Positions 6,592-7,085 of a stretch of 7,085 nucleotides of DNA are shown in pieces (position 1 is the stretch's first letter; every line of letters begins with the position of its first letter). The stretch lies in the NCBI GenBank assembly GCA_964579765.1, contig CAZOIK010000392.1, positions 1 through 7,085 of the forward strand, read 5' to 3'. The DNA comes from DATNBT01 sp964579765. Its GTDB lineage: Bacteria > Acidobacteriota > Vicinamibacteria > Vicinamibacterales > CAVVIG01. The translations under genes and the position numbers were made by a program. The notes below the pieces were generated by a model. That model did no database searches. It was not told where the DNA came from and saw nothing but the letters and a program-made list of their open reading frames with translations.

Positions 6592-7085
6592 GTCCGGTGC
6601 TCTCGCCCAGGTGATCCAGCGAGCAGTCGAAGAAGGCGTCGGCGACGTCCAGCCAGAGGTTGGCGATGGGCGTCCGTTCGGGCGCCGCGAGGTGACGGCC
6701 GCCGTCGATCGTCGCGCGGTTGCCCAGGACGACGAGCGGCAGCGGATGCGGGCTGTGCGCGTTGCCGTTGCTCATGCCCGCGCCGTAGAAGATGAGCGAG
6801 TGATCGAGCAGGCTGCCGTCGCCGTCGGGCGTCGCGCGCAGCTTCTCGGCGAATTTGGCGAACTGGCTGACGTGGTACGCGTTCAGCTTCGCGTGCATCG
6901 CGATCAGGTCCGGTTTGTTCTGGTGGTGCGAGATCGTGTGATGCGGTGTGTTGATGTCGAGGTTCGGATACGTCCGCATGCTCGCCTCGCGGCACATCAT
7001 GAACGTGAAGACGCGCGTGAGATCCGCCTGGTAGGCCACGGCGAGCAGCTCGAACATCAGCGACACGTGCGCTTCGAACGAGTCG
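6578..7085 (-). CDS. Second DUF1552 (HXXSHH) protein, N-terminal part outside window
   Basis: The frame is open to the window edge: the last bases encode DSFEAHVSLMFELL, the normal interior of a DUF1552 protein, so the GTG at 7066 is an internal valine and not a start. About 169 C-terminal residues are present. The HXXSHH motif is encoded at 6923-6943 (HHTISHH), followed by KPDL and the block TPDGDGSLLDHSLIFYGAGM. The fragment aligns without gaps to the DUF1552 protein at 2180-3550 over about 115 residues with, by eye, roughly half identical, so they are diverged paralogs. One difference is SNGNAH here where the other has GDGNGH. The C-terminus is shorter, ending HVQL. The stop codon lies inside the first codons of the ankyrin gene (14-base overlap). 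A Tat signal and a DUF1592 partner are expected upstream but are not visible. Confidence 0.92.
   Translation of the reverse strand, partial: DSFEAHVSLMFELLAVAYQADLTRVFTFMMCREASMRTYPNLDINTPHHTISHHQNKPDLIAMHAKLNAYHVSQFAKFAEKLRATPDGDGSLLDHSLIFYGAGMSNGNAHSPHPLPLVVLGNRATIDGGRHLAAPERTPIANLWLDVADAFFDCSLDHLGESTGHVQL

Noticed and set aside
4939..6795. Open frame of 618 codons on the plus strand opposite the ankyrin gene
   Set aside because: It is longer than the ankyrin gene but has no recognisable domain, is Arg-rich and spans three well-supported minus-strand genes; a shadow of repetitive GC-rich coding.
7064..7066. GTG at 7066 as start of the second DUF1552 protein
   Set aside because: The frame continues to the window edge with family-typical residues, so this is an internal Val of a truncated gene.
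1..7085. CRISPR arrays, tRNA genes, insertion sequences, defence genes
   Set aside because: I looked for regular spaced repeats, cloverleaf-like segments and transposase motifs and saw none.

Overview
The window is GC-rich, densely coding and consistently oriented, and looks bacterial. The gene content points to Acidobacteriota, most likely a Vicinamibacteria-type genome, with Planctomycetota or Verrucomicrobiota as alternatives. It holds planctomycete-type cytochrome/DUF1592 proteins, Tat-exported DUF1552 (HXXSHH) proteins and a secreted ankyrin-repeat protein of the kind found beside them. The taxonomic call is inference from gene families and composition; there is no rRNA or other marker here.

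Layout. Bases 1-3550 (+) hold a two-gene unit: the C-terminal part of a DUF1587/DUF1595/DUF1592/DUF1588/DUF1585 protein with one visible haem-binding CxxCH, then a Tat-signal DUF1552 protein. Their stop and start overlap as ATGA, which suggests translational coupling. Bases 3551-3624 form a short convergent gap containing an inverted-repeat hairpin whose outer arm also supplies the stop codon of the next gene. Bases 3625-4428 (-) encode a FadR-type GntR regulator with an FCD ligand domain and a complete set of predicted metal ligands. Bases 4429-4526 are a 98-base gap with a possible operator and promoter for that regulator. Bases 4527-5060 (-) encode a small secreted SnoaL/NTF2-like protein. 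Bases 5095-6591 (-) encode a secreted protein of about 12 ankyrin repeats. Bases 6578-7085 (-) hold the C-terminal part of a second, divergent DUF1552 protein that runs off the window edge.

How the genes fit together. Two separate DUF1552 cassettes point towards each other. The left one is DUF1592-DUF1552; the right one, read on the minus strand, is DUF1552-ankyrin-SnoaL and probably has its own DUF1592 partner just outside the window. Every non-regulatory protein whose N-terminus is visible carries an export signal (Tat for DUF1552, Sec for the ankyrin and SnoaL-like proteins). The CxxCH motif also implies maturation outside the cytoplasm. The simplest model is a set of periplasmic or surface proteins of unknown biochemical function: a c-type cytochrome-like partner, a protein with an HXXSHH metal-site-like motif, and an ankyrin scaffold. 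The GntR/FCD protein is the only regulator present; whether it controls either cassette cannot be decided from the sequence.

No stretch longer than 300 bases lacks a gene. I see no tRNA, rRNA, CRISPR array, insertion sequence or phage gene.
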